From NCBI GenBank assembly GCA_029252405.1, contig JAQXBM010000094.1, positions 1-49,967 on the forward strand: a stretch of DNA of 49,967 bases. Direction: 5' to 3'. The notes below the pieces were generated by a model. It did no database searches, had not been told where the DNA came from, and saw only the letters and a list, made by a program, of their open reading frames with translations. The DNA comes from Crocinitomicaceae bacterium. GTDB lineage: Bacteria; Bacteroidota; Bacteroidia; Flavobacteriales_D; Crocinitomicaceae. Positions within the stretch are counted from its first letter, which is position 1; every line of letters starts with the position of its first letter. Made by a program: the position numbers and the translations under genes. Below, one piece after another: positions 8,215 through 15,756 of this stretch.

Positions 8215-8604
8215 TTATTTCGGTTCGATCAAATCCCACAAGTTGCCATATAGGTCAGCAAACACTACAACTGTCCCATATTCTTCTTCGCGAGGTTCAC
8301 CTTTGAATTTAACATCGTGTTTTGAAAGATGTTGGTAATCACGCCAAAAATCGTCTGTATGAAGAAACACAAATACGCGATTCCCTGTTTGATTTCCGAC
8401 TCTCGACAGTTGTTCCTCGTTCTTCGCTTTGGCAAGTAGCACCGTGCATCCATTTCCATCTGGAGGAGCCACAACTACCCAACGTTTGTCTTCTGATCGC
8501 TTGGTATCTTCGATGAGATCAAACTTCATTACTTCCGTGTAAAATGCAATGGCTTCATCGTAATCTCGCACGATGACAGATATCTGAACAATTTGTTGTT
8601 TCAT
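8215..8604 (-). CDS. VOC superfamily (glyoxalase/bleomycin-resistance fold) protein
   Basis: 129 residues forming one vicinal-oxygen-chelate fold: VQISVIVRDYDEAIAFYTEV at the N-terminus, WVVVAPPDGNGCTVLLAKA in the middle, and GTVVVFADLYGNLWDLIEP at the C-terminus. It is cytoplasmic. Proteins of this kind are often annotated as glyoxalase-like, but the substrate cannot be read from the sequence. It starts 3 nt after the SRPBCC gene on its 5' side, so the two are probably cotranscribed, an arrangement common for these two small-molecule-binding folds. Confidence 0.87.
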   Translation of the reverse strand: MKQQIVQISVIVRDYDEAIAFYTEVMKFDLIEDTKRSEDKRWVVVAPPDGNGCTVLLAKAKNEEQLSRVGNQTGNRVFVFLHTDDFWRDYQHLSKHDVKFKGEPREEEYGTVVVFADLYGNLWDLIEPK

Positions 8605-8607
8605 TCG

Positions 8608-8997
8608 TTAATCGTTAAAATAGTCACCCATTGGTGCAAAATAGTGCTCTTTCCAACCATTTTCATACTGCGTTTGCCCTTCAGGAATGTTCGTGTGAAT
8701 TAGTGTGACTTCAGTACCACTTGCGTGTTCCTTTAGTTGAACGATTAGATGTGAATCTTCATCATCTTCAGAAAACTCGCTGGTTCTCCATGTTTGCTCA
8801 ATTGTTGAGTGAGGTGTTAGTTTGGTGTTCGTCCCGGTGATATAACCATCCCAAGCAGAGTAGGAGTCACCAACTTCGTTTGTACATTCCGCTTCACCGC
8901 CTGTCATTGCAGTGTGACCTTCACTTGATAACCAGGCATTGTAAATCGTTTCAGGAGTTGCGTGGATAATTGTTGATAATTCAAGGGTTTCTTTCAT
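8608..8997 (-). CDS. SRPBCC (AHSA1-like) domain protein
   Basis: 129 residues. It has the START/Bet v 1-type layout of the AHSA1 group: ATPETIYNAWLSSEGHTAMTG at the first helix, GDSYSAWDGYITGTNTKL, IEQTWRTSEF, TEVTLIHTNIPEGQ and a C-terminal NGWKEHYFAPMGDYF helix. These cytoplasmic proteins bind hydrophobic ligands or assist Hsp90-type functions; the ligand is unknown. A TAACTTTC at 9014-9021 on the same strand is a one-mismatch -7 element. It is first in a pair with the VOC gene. Confidence 0.87.
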   Translation of the reverse strand: MKETLELSTIIHATPETIYNAWLSSEGHTAMTGGEAECTNEVGDSYSAWDGYITGTNTKLTPHSTIEQTWRTSEFSEDDEDSHLIVQLKEHASGTEVTLIHTNIPEGQTQYENGWKEHYFAPMGDYFND

Positions 8998-9061
8998 AGT
9001 AGTACAATCTTTTGAAAGTTAAAATACACAATTATTCACTGCTTGCCGTACGATTTACCCC

Positions 9062-9097
9062 AAAAAGGAAAGTGCAGAGCTTGGGGCCCTACACTTT
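9062..9097 (-). terminator. intrinsic terminator of the leftward 9.2-11.2 kb group
   Basis: On the minus strand AAAGTGTAGGGC and GCTCTGCACTTT pair over 12 positions, two of them G-U, around a CCCAA loop. CCTTTTTGG follows. It sits 134 nt past the stop of the 9231-9809 gene. Confidence 0.75.
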
Positions 9098-9230
9098 GAA
9101 CTACTCGTGATTTATAGAGTTTCCTCTAAATGCATACCTAACCAGAACTTGCATGAGACAAATGTATGGAACTCGAAGAGTAGGCTTGCACGTATAAATA
9201 CCTGTTTTGAATGAGAAGATGTTTTCTGGA

Positions 9231-9809
9231 TTAATCTTCAAACGCCGCTCGAATGAGGTCCAAATCACTCATAATTCGCTTCTGCTCCGCATCTCGGTAT
9301 TCCTGATTAAATGGCGAACCACAATCTTGATTGTTTATTGACCGAATGAGAGTACCATTTTCAAAGAAACTTTTGTTTTTGAATAGTAGAAGTCCATCAT
9401 CTCCCAACTCCTCCATAGATTGTTCAGAAACGTAAACAATTTCATTGTTTTTAAAATAGTAATACGATTCACCGTTGGCGGTGGCCTCGTTGTTTACAAC
9501 TCTGATCTTTATTAGTACGTTGTTCCAGACATAAATGGTTGCTGTGACATCCTGTGAGTCAAGTTCGAGCGACTTGTTCATCACCAACGACCAATCACCA
9601 GAGAATATTAAATCCACTTCGGCGACAAATTTTCGAATTGGGTCCAATTTCTCTCCCAAATATTCTTGATAAACTTCGGTAGAATCATCAAGTTGTTCAA
9701 ACTCCTGATTGGAAGGCGTTATCAATGATTCAGCTGCATGAATTTTACTGGCAAAACAGCTTAGGAGCATAACGCTAGAAAAAACGATGGTGTATGGGAT
9801 TTTCTTCAT
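9231..9809 (-). CDS. exported protein, function unknown
   Basis: 192 residues when started at the ATG at 9809, which overlaps the stop codon of the preceding SRPBCC gene in an ATGA arrangement; this decides the start and implies translational coupling. The first 28 residues, MKKIPYTIVFSSVMLLSCFA and onward, are an N-terminal signal; cleavage near HAAES is plausible, with LLSC a possible lipobox. The mature part is acidic and contains a beta-rich stretch (TATIYVWNNVLIKIRVV) and a charged C-terminal helix. No family is recognised. Confidence 0.75.
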   Translation of the reverse strand: MKKIPYTIVFSSVMLLSCFASKIHAAESLITPSNQEFEQLDDSTEVYQEYLGEKLDPIRKFVAEVDLIFSGDWSLVMNKSLELDSQDVTATIYVWNNVLIKIRVVNNEATANGESYYYFKNNEIVYVSEQSMEELGDDGLLLFKNKSFFENGTLIRSINNQDCGSPFNQEYRDAEQKRIMSDLDLIRAAFED

Positions 9810-10252
9810 ACTTCTTGATAATTTTCTGCAAATCGTTTGAACTGTTCCATCCAACGCTCGCTTTGTTTTTTAAAGACCTTCGGAAATAATTTGGCAAATA
9901 TCCGAATCATCAATTTATTGAATTGCGTGTACTCCACAGTTGAAGTAAACAATGTCGTATTGGGATTGATCACTTTGAATTCCGTATGCTGGGTATTGGA
10001 CATGTGGATGTGTTCATACGATGCTTTTTTCTCGTTGGGAAGTTTAGAAATGAGCACCGTTTCGATCAATTCCATTCTTTGTTTTCCGTCGAAGAGTATG
10101 CGCGATTTTGCTCCAACAGCATCTTTGGTTCCACTGATTAATTCAATGCTCTGAAAACCGTCTTGCCATTCTGAAAAGTGCGTTTCATCATTCCAAAGCT
10201 GCGCTGTTTTTCTCAGGGAAAGATTAATTTCTAAGGAGCAGGTGTATTTCAT
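9806..10252 (-). CDS. SRPBCC domain protein
   Basis: 148 residues from the ATG at 10252 (an in-frame TTG two codons earlier is less likely). It shows the polyketide-cyclase-like SRPBCC pattern: YTCSLEINLSLRKTAQLWND, a WQDGFQSIELISGT stretch, GAKSRILFDGKQRMELIETV, and a long C-terminal amphipathic helix KLFPKVFKKQSERWMEQFKR. It is likely a cytoplasmic hydrophobic-ligand binder of unknown specificity. Its stop codon overlaps the start of the next exported-protein gene. Confidence 0.82.
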   Translation of the reverse strand: MKYTCSLEINLSLRKTAQLWNDETHFSEWQDGFQSIELISGTKDAVGAKSRILFDGKQRMELIETVLISKLPNEKKASYEHIHMSNTQHTEFKVINPNTTLFTSTVEYTQFNKLMIRIFAKLFPKVFKKQSERWMEQFKRFAENYQEV

Positions 10253-10264
10253 CTTCAACGAAAA

Positions 10265-10693
10265 TTAATAGCGGGAAGGATACCATTTAACATCCTTCAT
10301 GCCTTCCTCCGTTAATGTAAATGCTGAAGCAGAGGAGCAAAGTTTCATTCGATCATCAGAAATTAGTGTACCAGCAACGTAAGCCGCGATGTTTGAGAAT
10401 GAGTCATCCAGTTGTACTTCAAAAAAGTCATTTTCAAAGCGAATAATTCCAGTTCCTTCAATGTGAAATTTCTCACCAGAATCCGAGTCAATTCCTGCAA
10501 GTCTCACATACATGTTTTCATTTTCACCTTCGCCTTTACGAATCGTTACAGTATGAACCCCGTTGAAGAGCAGCAATCCTCGCTCAGTTGGATGCCATGT
10601 GTGCGCTGAGAAAACTGCTTCAAAACGCTCTTCAGTTAGTTGTGCGCTTGACAAGATTGGAATTAGAACAAAAAAGGTGAGGAGTATACGCAT
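10265..10693 (-). CDS. small exported protein, function unknown
   Basis: 142 residues from the ATG at 10693; an in-frame TTG at 10705 exists but the ATG places a clean signal peptide (MRILLTFFVLIPILSSAQ) at the start. The mature protein is a beta-rich single domain with GLLLFNGVHTVTIRKGEGE, MYVRLAGIDSDSGEKFHI and ending DVKWYPSRY, consistent with a lipocalin-like or related sandwich, but no family is assigned. It lies 12 nt before the SRPBCC gene and 31 nt after the broken lipocalin-like gene. Confidence 0.75.
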   Translation of the reverse strand: MRILLTFFVLIPILSSAQLTEERFEAVFSAHTWHPTERGLLLFNGVHTVTIRKGEGENENMYVRLAGIDSDSGEKFHIEGTGIIRFENDFFEVQLDDSFSNIAAYVAGTLISDDRMKLCSSASAFTLTEEGMKDVKWYPSRY

Positions 10694-10724
10694 GATTATT
10701 TTCAATATGGGGGAGAAACAGTCT

Positions 10725-11174
10725 CTATTTCGCCCGAGTCATAGGAATCGTCTTTGGATTTTTGTCCAAGTTCCAAGTGAATTCAACTGTAGCATCCGTA
10801 AGATTCGTCACTTTCCATTTCTGCCCTTCGGCTTTCGTGTTTGGAGTCGTAACATTGATGTGCTCGTCGTCTATTTTCGTCCATGTTCCTTCTGCTTGAA
10901 CAGGTCCCATCGATTGATTGAACGAACCGTCATCTCCAAAAGTCAAGCTCATATCCACTCCAGCTACTGCAGCGCTTACTGTCCATTCACCAACTAGCTC
11001 AGCCAGATCTCCGAAAGGAGATTCTACAATCTCTTCTTGTTCTGGTTCCGTGATTTCTTGCGATGTTTCGTCTGATTCTTGATTTGAATCGGAGTTTTAC
11101 GTGTTTTCTGAACATGCTGTGAATGCTGCAAATACACAAATTGCTAAGCCCATTTTTAAGGTTGATCTAGTCAT
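10725..11174 (-). pseudogene. lipocalin-like lipoprotein interrupted by an in-frame TAA
   Basis: From the ATG at 11174 the frame reads a lipoprotein signal, MTRSTLKMGLAICVFAAFTAC, then SENT, then TAA at 11097-11099 (codon 26). The same frame then stays open to 10725 and encodes an acidic linker and a lipocalin-like domain (LAELVGEWTV, MSLTFGDDGSFNQSMGP, EGTWTKIDDEHINV, TVEFTWNLDKNPKTIPM). One base change in the TAA restores a 149-residue protein. This is either a recent nonsense mutation or a sequence error. The downstream part alone lacks an export signal. It leads the leftward group of 9.2-11.2 kb. Confidence 0.82.
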
Positions 11175-11190
11175 TGTAAGTATAGTTTAA

Positions 11191-11205
11191 AGCGCAAAAA
11201 GCGCT
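11191..11205. repeat. small inverted repeat in the leader of the broken lipoprotein gene
   Basis: AGCGC (11191-11195) and GCGCT (11201-11205) flank AAAAA, 17 nt upstream of the lipoprotein ATG. It could form a short leader hairpin or bind a regulator. No role is evident. Confidence 0.4.
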
Positions 11206-11328
11206 CATTTGGTTTCACCTTAAAAATACTATTTGTCTAGCACTTTTCCGAGCAATTTTGACAATAAAAAGCAGGGTGCTTAGTTATACTTTTATGCTTA
11301 ACTTTCGCCTTCAAATACCACAGAAACT

Positions 11329-13080
11329 ATGAAGTACGCTCTACTATCGCTTTTATTTGTTTTCAGTAATTTCTTTTCTTTTTCTCAGTCTTTTAGTTCT
11401 CAGTTCATTACTATGCCTGATGGTGTCAATCTTGCCGCAGACATTTATCTACCAGAGGGATATACGAACGAGAAATTACCTGTACTTGTAATGTTTGAGC
11501 GGTATTGGAGATCATCTGTGAATCGAAAAAACAAGGATGAACAACCGACACTATATGGACGAGGTAAACTGTTTAGTGATAATGGTTATGCCATTGTTGT
11601 GGTAGACACACGTGGTTCAGGAGCATCATTTGGAACGAGGTTATCAGAGTATTCTCCTGAGGAAGTGATGGACGCAAAAAGTGTTGTTGATTGGATCATT
11701 AGTCAGACTTGGTCGAATGGGAATGTAGGATCTTATGGAACGTCATACACGGGGACAACAGCCGAATTATTGTGTGCGACGAAGCATCCAGCCGTCAAGG
11801 CGGTGATCCCTGGTTGGTCGGATTTTGATTTGTACAGAAGTCCAGTTCGACCATATGGATTGATTGCGAGTAAGTTCGTTCGAAAATGGGGGGTGTATGT
11901 TCGCTTGTTGGATCGAAATAGATCGATGCTGATCGGGAGCAAAATTCGACCAGTCATCAAGGATTCATTGAAACCAGCTTTGAAAGATCACAAGGAGAAC
12001 ATGAAGGTGTTCAAGAGTGTCGAGGCAGGGCACTACCGCAATGGTGGTTTTGAAAACTTTGATTACGAGAGCTGCTCTGTTGTAAGATGGAAAAAGGAAA
12101 TAGAAGAATCGAATGTGCCGATGTTGGTGTTGACAAGTTGGATGGACGCAGGAACGTCAGAAGGAACGATTCAACGATTGGAGCATTTCAGCAATCCTCA
12201 GAAGGTGATTTTGATGTCCACGGCACATGGAGGTTGGTGCAACGCGAGTCCGTTTTCCGTTGGCGACAGTTTGCTTGGTCCAATACCGCCAATGCAAATG
12301 CAGAATCAACAGCAATTGGATTTTTTCGATCATTACTTGAAAGGAATCGACAAGGGAGTGGAAGAGTGGCCTTTGGTTCGATACTTCAACATGGGAGAGG
12401 AGAAATTCAAAAAATCCGATCAATGGCCCATTGCAGGGACATCTGAAACGAAGTATTTCTTTAATGCGGATGGTGGATTGAGTCAAACAGCACCAGTAGA
12501 AACTGACGCAAGTGATTCATACAAAGTGGATTTCGGCGTTTCAACTAGCAAGAACAATCGATGGACGACTCAAATGGAAGGTCCAGTGAAGAACTTGAAC
12601 AATCGCAACGAAATGGATGAGCGCATGCTCGTTTATACTTCGCAACCAGCAACTGAAGACATTCAAATAACCGGGACTCCAGTTGTTCGCTTGAAAATGA
12701 CGTCCAGCCATGAAGATGGAGCGGTATTGGTTTATTTGGAAGACGTTGACGAAAATGGTAAAAGTACATATATCACAGAAGGTGGATTACGCCTCATTCA
12801 CAGAAAAGAAGCCGTCCAAGATGAAGAGAATTTCAATATGCACAGTTTTAATGAGGAGGATGTAATGCCTATGGTAGAGGGAGAAGTCGCTGAAGTGGCG
12901 TTCAAATTATGGCCGACATCTGTATTGATCAAAAAAGGTCACTCCATTCGAATTGCGATTGCCGGAGCTGACAAAAGTATCTTTGATAAGTTTCCCAAAA
13001 ATGGAAAACCAACATATGAGATCATGCGTAATGTCTCGAATATGTCGTTTGTTGAGTTGCCGATTGTTTTGGAAGAGTAG
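11329..13080 (+). CDS. exported CocE/NonD-type hydrolase (X-Pro dipeptidyl-peptidase S15 family)
   Basis: 583 residues. A Sec signal (MKYALLSLLFVFSNFFSFSQ) is followed by an alpha/beta-hydrolase domain with a helical cap, then the jelly-roll C-terminal domain (about 365-583) of CocE/S15 enzymes. The nucleophile is Ser139 in YGTSYTG. Asp273 (SWMDAG) and His300 (STAHGGW) complete the triad, and VVDTRGSGAS at 91-100 is the oxyanion-side signature. Family members cleave esters, acyl-proline peptides or beta-lactam precursors; the substrate is unknown. It is the only rightward gene between 6 and 20 kb. TAACTTTC at 11299-11306 is a one-mismatch -7 element, giving a leader of roughly 20 nt. Confidence 0.92.
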   Translation: MKYALLSLLFVFSNFFSFSQSFSSQFITMPDGVNLAADIYLPEGYTNEKLPVLVMFERYWRSSVNRKNKDEQPTLYGRGKLFSDNGYAIVVVDTRGSGASFGTRLSEYSPEEVMDAKSVVDWIISQTWSNGNVGSYGTSYTGTTAELLCATKHPAVKAVIPGWSDFDLYRSPVRPYGLIASKFVRKWGVYVRLLDRNRSMLIGSKIRPVIKDSLKPALKDHKENMKVFKSVEAGHYRNGGFENFDYESCSVVRWKKEIEESNVPMLVLTSWMDAGTSEGTIQRLEHFSNPQKVILMSTAHGGWCNASPFSVGDSLLGPIPPMQMQNQQQLDFFDHYLKGIDKGVEEWPLVRYFNMGEEKFKKSDQWPIAGTSETKYFFNADGGLSQTAPVETDASDSYKVDFGVSTSKNNRWTTQMEGPVKNLNNRNEMDERMLVYTSQPATEDIQITGTPVVRLKMTSSHEDGAVLVYLEDVDENGKSTYITEGGLRLIHRKEAVQDEENFNMHSFNEEDVMPMVEGEVAEVAFKLWPTSVLIKKGHSIRIAIAGADKSIFDKFPKNGKPTYEIMRNVSNMSFVELPIVLEE

Positions 13081-13086
13081 GGTCAA

Positions 13087-13656
13087 CTATTTCTTTCGTG
13101 CGATCAACAAAATTGAGTCACTCTCATCGAATTCAGCATATTCTTCCAGCAAAAGAAGTTCAAATGTTGATTCGAAAAGAGACCTTATTTCATCTTGTGT
13201 ATGATAATTGACGAACATTCCTTTAAAGATTTCGTCGCCTGTTCCTTTCCAAAATGAATGGCAAACAACTCCAGAAGGGTCAAGAATTTCGTGTTGGCGT
13301 TGAATGGATGTTTTTAAGTCCTCATCGTTCAAGTGATGAAGCACCTTGTTCGAGTAGATTCCATCAAAGGATTGGTTTACATCAAGATTAACGGCATCCA
13401 ATAGAATAAACTCGCCTTGAGGAATTTTCTTTTTTTAATGAGCTAAAAACTCAGCGGAATTGTCCGAACCTACTACAGAATGCTTATCGCTTAGCAATTT
13501 CCAGTCTGTACCAGGACCTGATCCAATTTCCAGTAGAGCTGAATCATCCTCCAAATAGTCGTTCAACTTATCGATTAACTGCTTACCCGATACGTCTTTG
13601 GCTAAATTCACATATTCCTCTACTGACTCCTTTGTATGGTAGTATTCTCCTTCCAT
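13087..13656 (-). pseudogene. class I SAM-dependent methyltransferase interrupted by an in-frame TAA
   Basis: The frame from the ATG at 13656 carries the SAM-binding motif LLEIGSGPGTDW and the acidic loop VVGSDNSAEFLAH, then hits TAA at 13435-13437. The same frame continues with KKKIPQGEFILLDAV, SFDGIYSNKVLHHL (motif IV region) and a complete C-terminus ending at 13087. Uninterrupted it would be a normal 189-residue methyltransferase. A Leu TTA codon at this place would fit the family (EFLAHLKK) and is one base from TAA. The stop abuts a run of seven T (13430-13436), but both halves are in one frame, so a single-base indel does not explain it. Confidence 0.85.
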
Positions 13657-13657
13657 A

Positions 13658-14332
13658 TTACGTATTGGTTTTTTGCATATTCATCGCGAAATTCAACCCA
13701 ACTATCCAAAACAGCACGACAATAAACATCACTTTTTGAATGATAGGCAAATACTCAATATAAACTTCGCTATAATAAATGTAATTGTTGATGCCCAAAA
13801 GAAGAATACAAGCGACTCCGGTAATTTTGAATCCCGTCAATCGACTTTTGTAGATCTCCCAAATGATTCCGATCACGACCAAAACCCCAAATATGCTTGA
13901 AAGAGTGGTCATCAAATCATGAAATTCCGAGAACATAAACGCAGCAAAGATCATGGACAGCATTCCGCCCCATTTGATCGCGTTTCGCCAAAAGGTATTC
14001 CTTGCTATTTTGATTGAAAACTGAATAAAGAACAGCATCAAACTGGAACAGAGCAGAATCATTGCCGTTATAGCAAATGAACGTGCGGGATTTAATTCCT
14101 CATTCATGGCATATTCATTCATCAGATTACACCAATAGTTGTTCATCCAATCGTAGCCAACGGAATTCACATCGGCTTGTGAACCTCCAGGGTACAAAGT
14201 TGAAGAGTAGGCGAAAAGCGCAAAGAAGAGCAAGATCCCCATGGTTGGGAAATAAGAGATGTATCCAGAGATTTTCTTCACACTCAAATATACCAATCTT
14301 GATTTAGAGGAGTCTCCAATAGAAGAATCCAA
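13658..14332 (-). CDS. multi-pass membrane protein, DUF998-like
   Basis: Up to 224 residues with about six hydrophobic helices. Helix 1 (SYFPTMGILLFFALFAY) is followed by the conserved-looking loop STLYPGGSQAD, then GYDWMNNYWCNLMNEYAMNE and NPARSFAITAMILL. This pattern is reminiscent of DUF998-type membrane proteins; the match is from memory. The start is uncertain: the frame has no early ATG, the outermost TTG is at 14332 and overlaps the previous gene by 29 nt, and TTG at 14296 or GTG at 14281 would also keep helix 1. The interrupted methyltransferase gene starts 1 nt after its stop, and the Ntn-hydrolase gene precedes it, so three genes form one unit. Confidence 0.75.
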   Translation of the reverse strand: MDSSIGDSSKSRLVYLSVKKISGYISYFPTMGILLFFALFAYSSTLYPGGSQADVNSVGYDWMNNYWCNLMNEYAMNEELNPARSFAITAMILLCSSLMLFFIQFSIKIARNTFWRNAIKWGGMLSMIFAAFMFSEFHDLMTTLSSIFGVLVVIGIIWEIYKSRLTGFKITGVACILLLGINNYIYYSEVYIEYLPIIQKVMFIVVLFWIVGLNFAMNMQKTNT

Positions 14333-15575
14333 TAATTACGCCGACCAAACCAACTGCGTTCATAAATAGCAAGCCTTTAGAAAGGAAGTTCCAATTGTTA
14401 AAAGCAGCTTTCTTCCAGAACATGTATCCAATGATGAGTATTAAAAAGAGAATGACATAGGGGAAATATCCACCGACGGTAATTGTTGTGGTTTGTCCTA
14501 CGTATGGAGCGGGGAGATAGAACACTCCGATTGTTGTAGTGAGAACGAACATGTAACAGAAGGATATAAAGAGAAGAATGAACAGCAGTGCCAGGCTCGA
14601 TACGTGTCGTTTTTTGCTCTTTGCGGTAAATAACCCGATCATGAAAATGAAACTCGAGATACAGAAGAAACCTCCTAGTTCTGCAAGTGTAACGCGCAAC
14701 CATGTTGTGTTGAAGGGGGTGATATAACGCTCCAAATGAGCAAATTCCTCATTTTCTGGGAAGATCGATTTGAGCTCAATCTGATGATCACCTTTTGCGA
14801 GTTCCTCCATTAAATCGAAGGAAATCCCGGTGTCAAAATCATGATAAAAAAACAATTTGAATTGTAAATCCGTTGTATTCCAAATGGTCGTTAAAAGTGT
14901 TCCATCCCCAATTTTATCTCTGCATACATGCATTTCCTTGGAAACATTCGTACAAAATTCCCAGCTTGTGTCAATTCGTTTGTCTAGGAAATCGTACCCT
15001 TTTCGATAACGCTCGAGCTTTCTTCGGTCATTTTCAGAAGTAATCGATGGACAAAAATTGGCTTGAACATAAGAAGGATCTGAGCCTGAAATTAGCTCGT
15101 ACGGTTCTACAACCAAATACCTTCCTGAAGGCTCCACATAAACGAATACATCTTCGATGAAGCAACTTCTGTCGTATTGATCCAGCATCGCGAAGACTTC
15201 ATCAATGTTCTTACAGGCATGCATCACATCCATCAAAAATTGATCGGGATTTTCAATCGACTTAAGTGATGACCTGCCTGTGCTATCGAGAGTAGGGTGG
15301 TAAGAGGTTAATCGTGAAAAAGTCAAGCCGTGAACATTCATTCCCGATTGAGCTGCGAATTTATTTTGTCCAATTTCTCGAGATCCTGTAAATGCACAAC
15401 CGTAGCTTCCGTTTTGTCCATTTTCAACCCACAAATGTGGAGTTGTTCGCCACGCATCTTCGTTATTACCAATGATGGTTGTTCCATCAACAGAAACTTT
15501 GTACATGCTGCATGCATCCGAACGATAAGCGAAACCAAGGAACAAAATGAAGAGTATAGCTTGGACGTTTCTCAT
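14304..15575 (-). CDS. choloylglycine hydrolase-like Ntn hydrolase with C-terminal membrane domain
   Basis: 423 residues from the ATG at 15575 (an in-frame TTG at 15584 is less likely). MRNVQAILFILFLGFAYRSDA is a signal peptide whose removal would expose Cys22, the expected N-terminal nucleophile, in CSMYKVSVDGTTIIGNNEDAW. Other family features are GLTFSRLTSYHP and the FVYVEPSGRYLVVEPYE strand. The enzyme domain ends near residue 270. The last 130 residues hold four hydrophobic helices (GGFFCISSFIFMIGLF and others), an unusual addition that would tether the enzyme to the inner membrane on the periplasmic side. Relatives cleave linear amide bonds in bile salts, penicillin V, N-acyl homoserine lactones or acyl amino acids; the substrate here is unknown. 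Confidence 0.82.
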   Translation of the reverse strand: MRNVQAILFILFLGFAYRSDACSMYKVSVDGTTIIGNNEDAWRTTPHLWVENGQNGSYGCAFTGSREIGQNKFAAQSGMNVHGLTFSRLTSYHPTLDSTGRSSLKSIENPDQFLMDVMHACKNIDEVFAMLDQYDRSCFIEDVFVYVEPSGRYLVVEPYELISGSDPSYVQANFCPSITSENDRRKLERYRKGYDFLDKRIDTSWEFCTNVSKEMHVCRDKIGDGTLLTTIWNTTDLQFKLFFYHDFDTGISFDLMEELAKGDHQIELKSIFPENEEFAHLERYITPFNTTWLRVTLAELGGFFCISSFIFMIGLFTAKSKKRHVSSLALLFILLFISFCYMFVLTTTIGVFYLPAPYVGQTTTITVGGYFPYVILFLILIIGYMFWKKAAFNNWNFLSKGLLFMNAVGLVGVIIGFFYWRLL

Positions 15576-15680
15576 AGCGATCAATCAAATTAGTTTACTT
15601 ATTAAAGCAAATGTGATCTAGCATGAAAGTAACAAAATCTTCGATTCAATTTTAGGCAGGTAATCAGCTCAGAAGTAGTC

Positions 15681-15719
15681 AAAAAAGAAAATCACCCCTG
15701 AAAGCTCAGGGATGATTTT
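15681..15719 (-). terminator. intrinsic terminator after the broken T9SS protein gene
   Basis: AAAATCACCCCTGA (15688-15701) pairs with TCAGGGATGATTTT (15706-15719). On the minus strand the hairpin is followed by TTTCTTTTTT. It lies 37 nt past the stop of the leftward gene ending at 15757. Confidence 0.85.
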
Positions 15720-15756
15720 TGATTGGTTCAGTTGTTAGGAGGCGAAAACGGTATTG

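Noticed and set aside
11097-13437. Two internal TAA codons as a sign of stop-codon reassignment
   Set aside because: Many intact genes in the window end at TAA (for example yajC, marR, dapF and mltG), so TAA is an ordinary stop here; two isolated cases fit mutation or error better.
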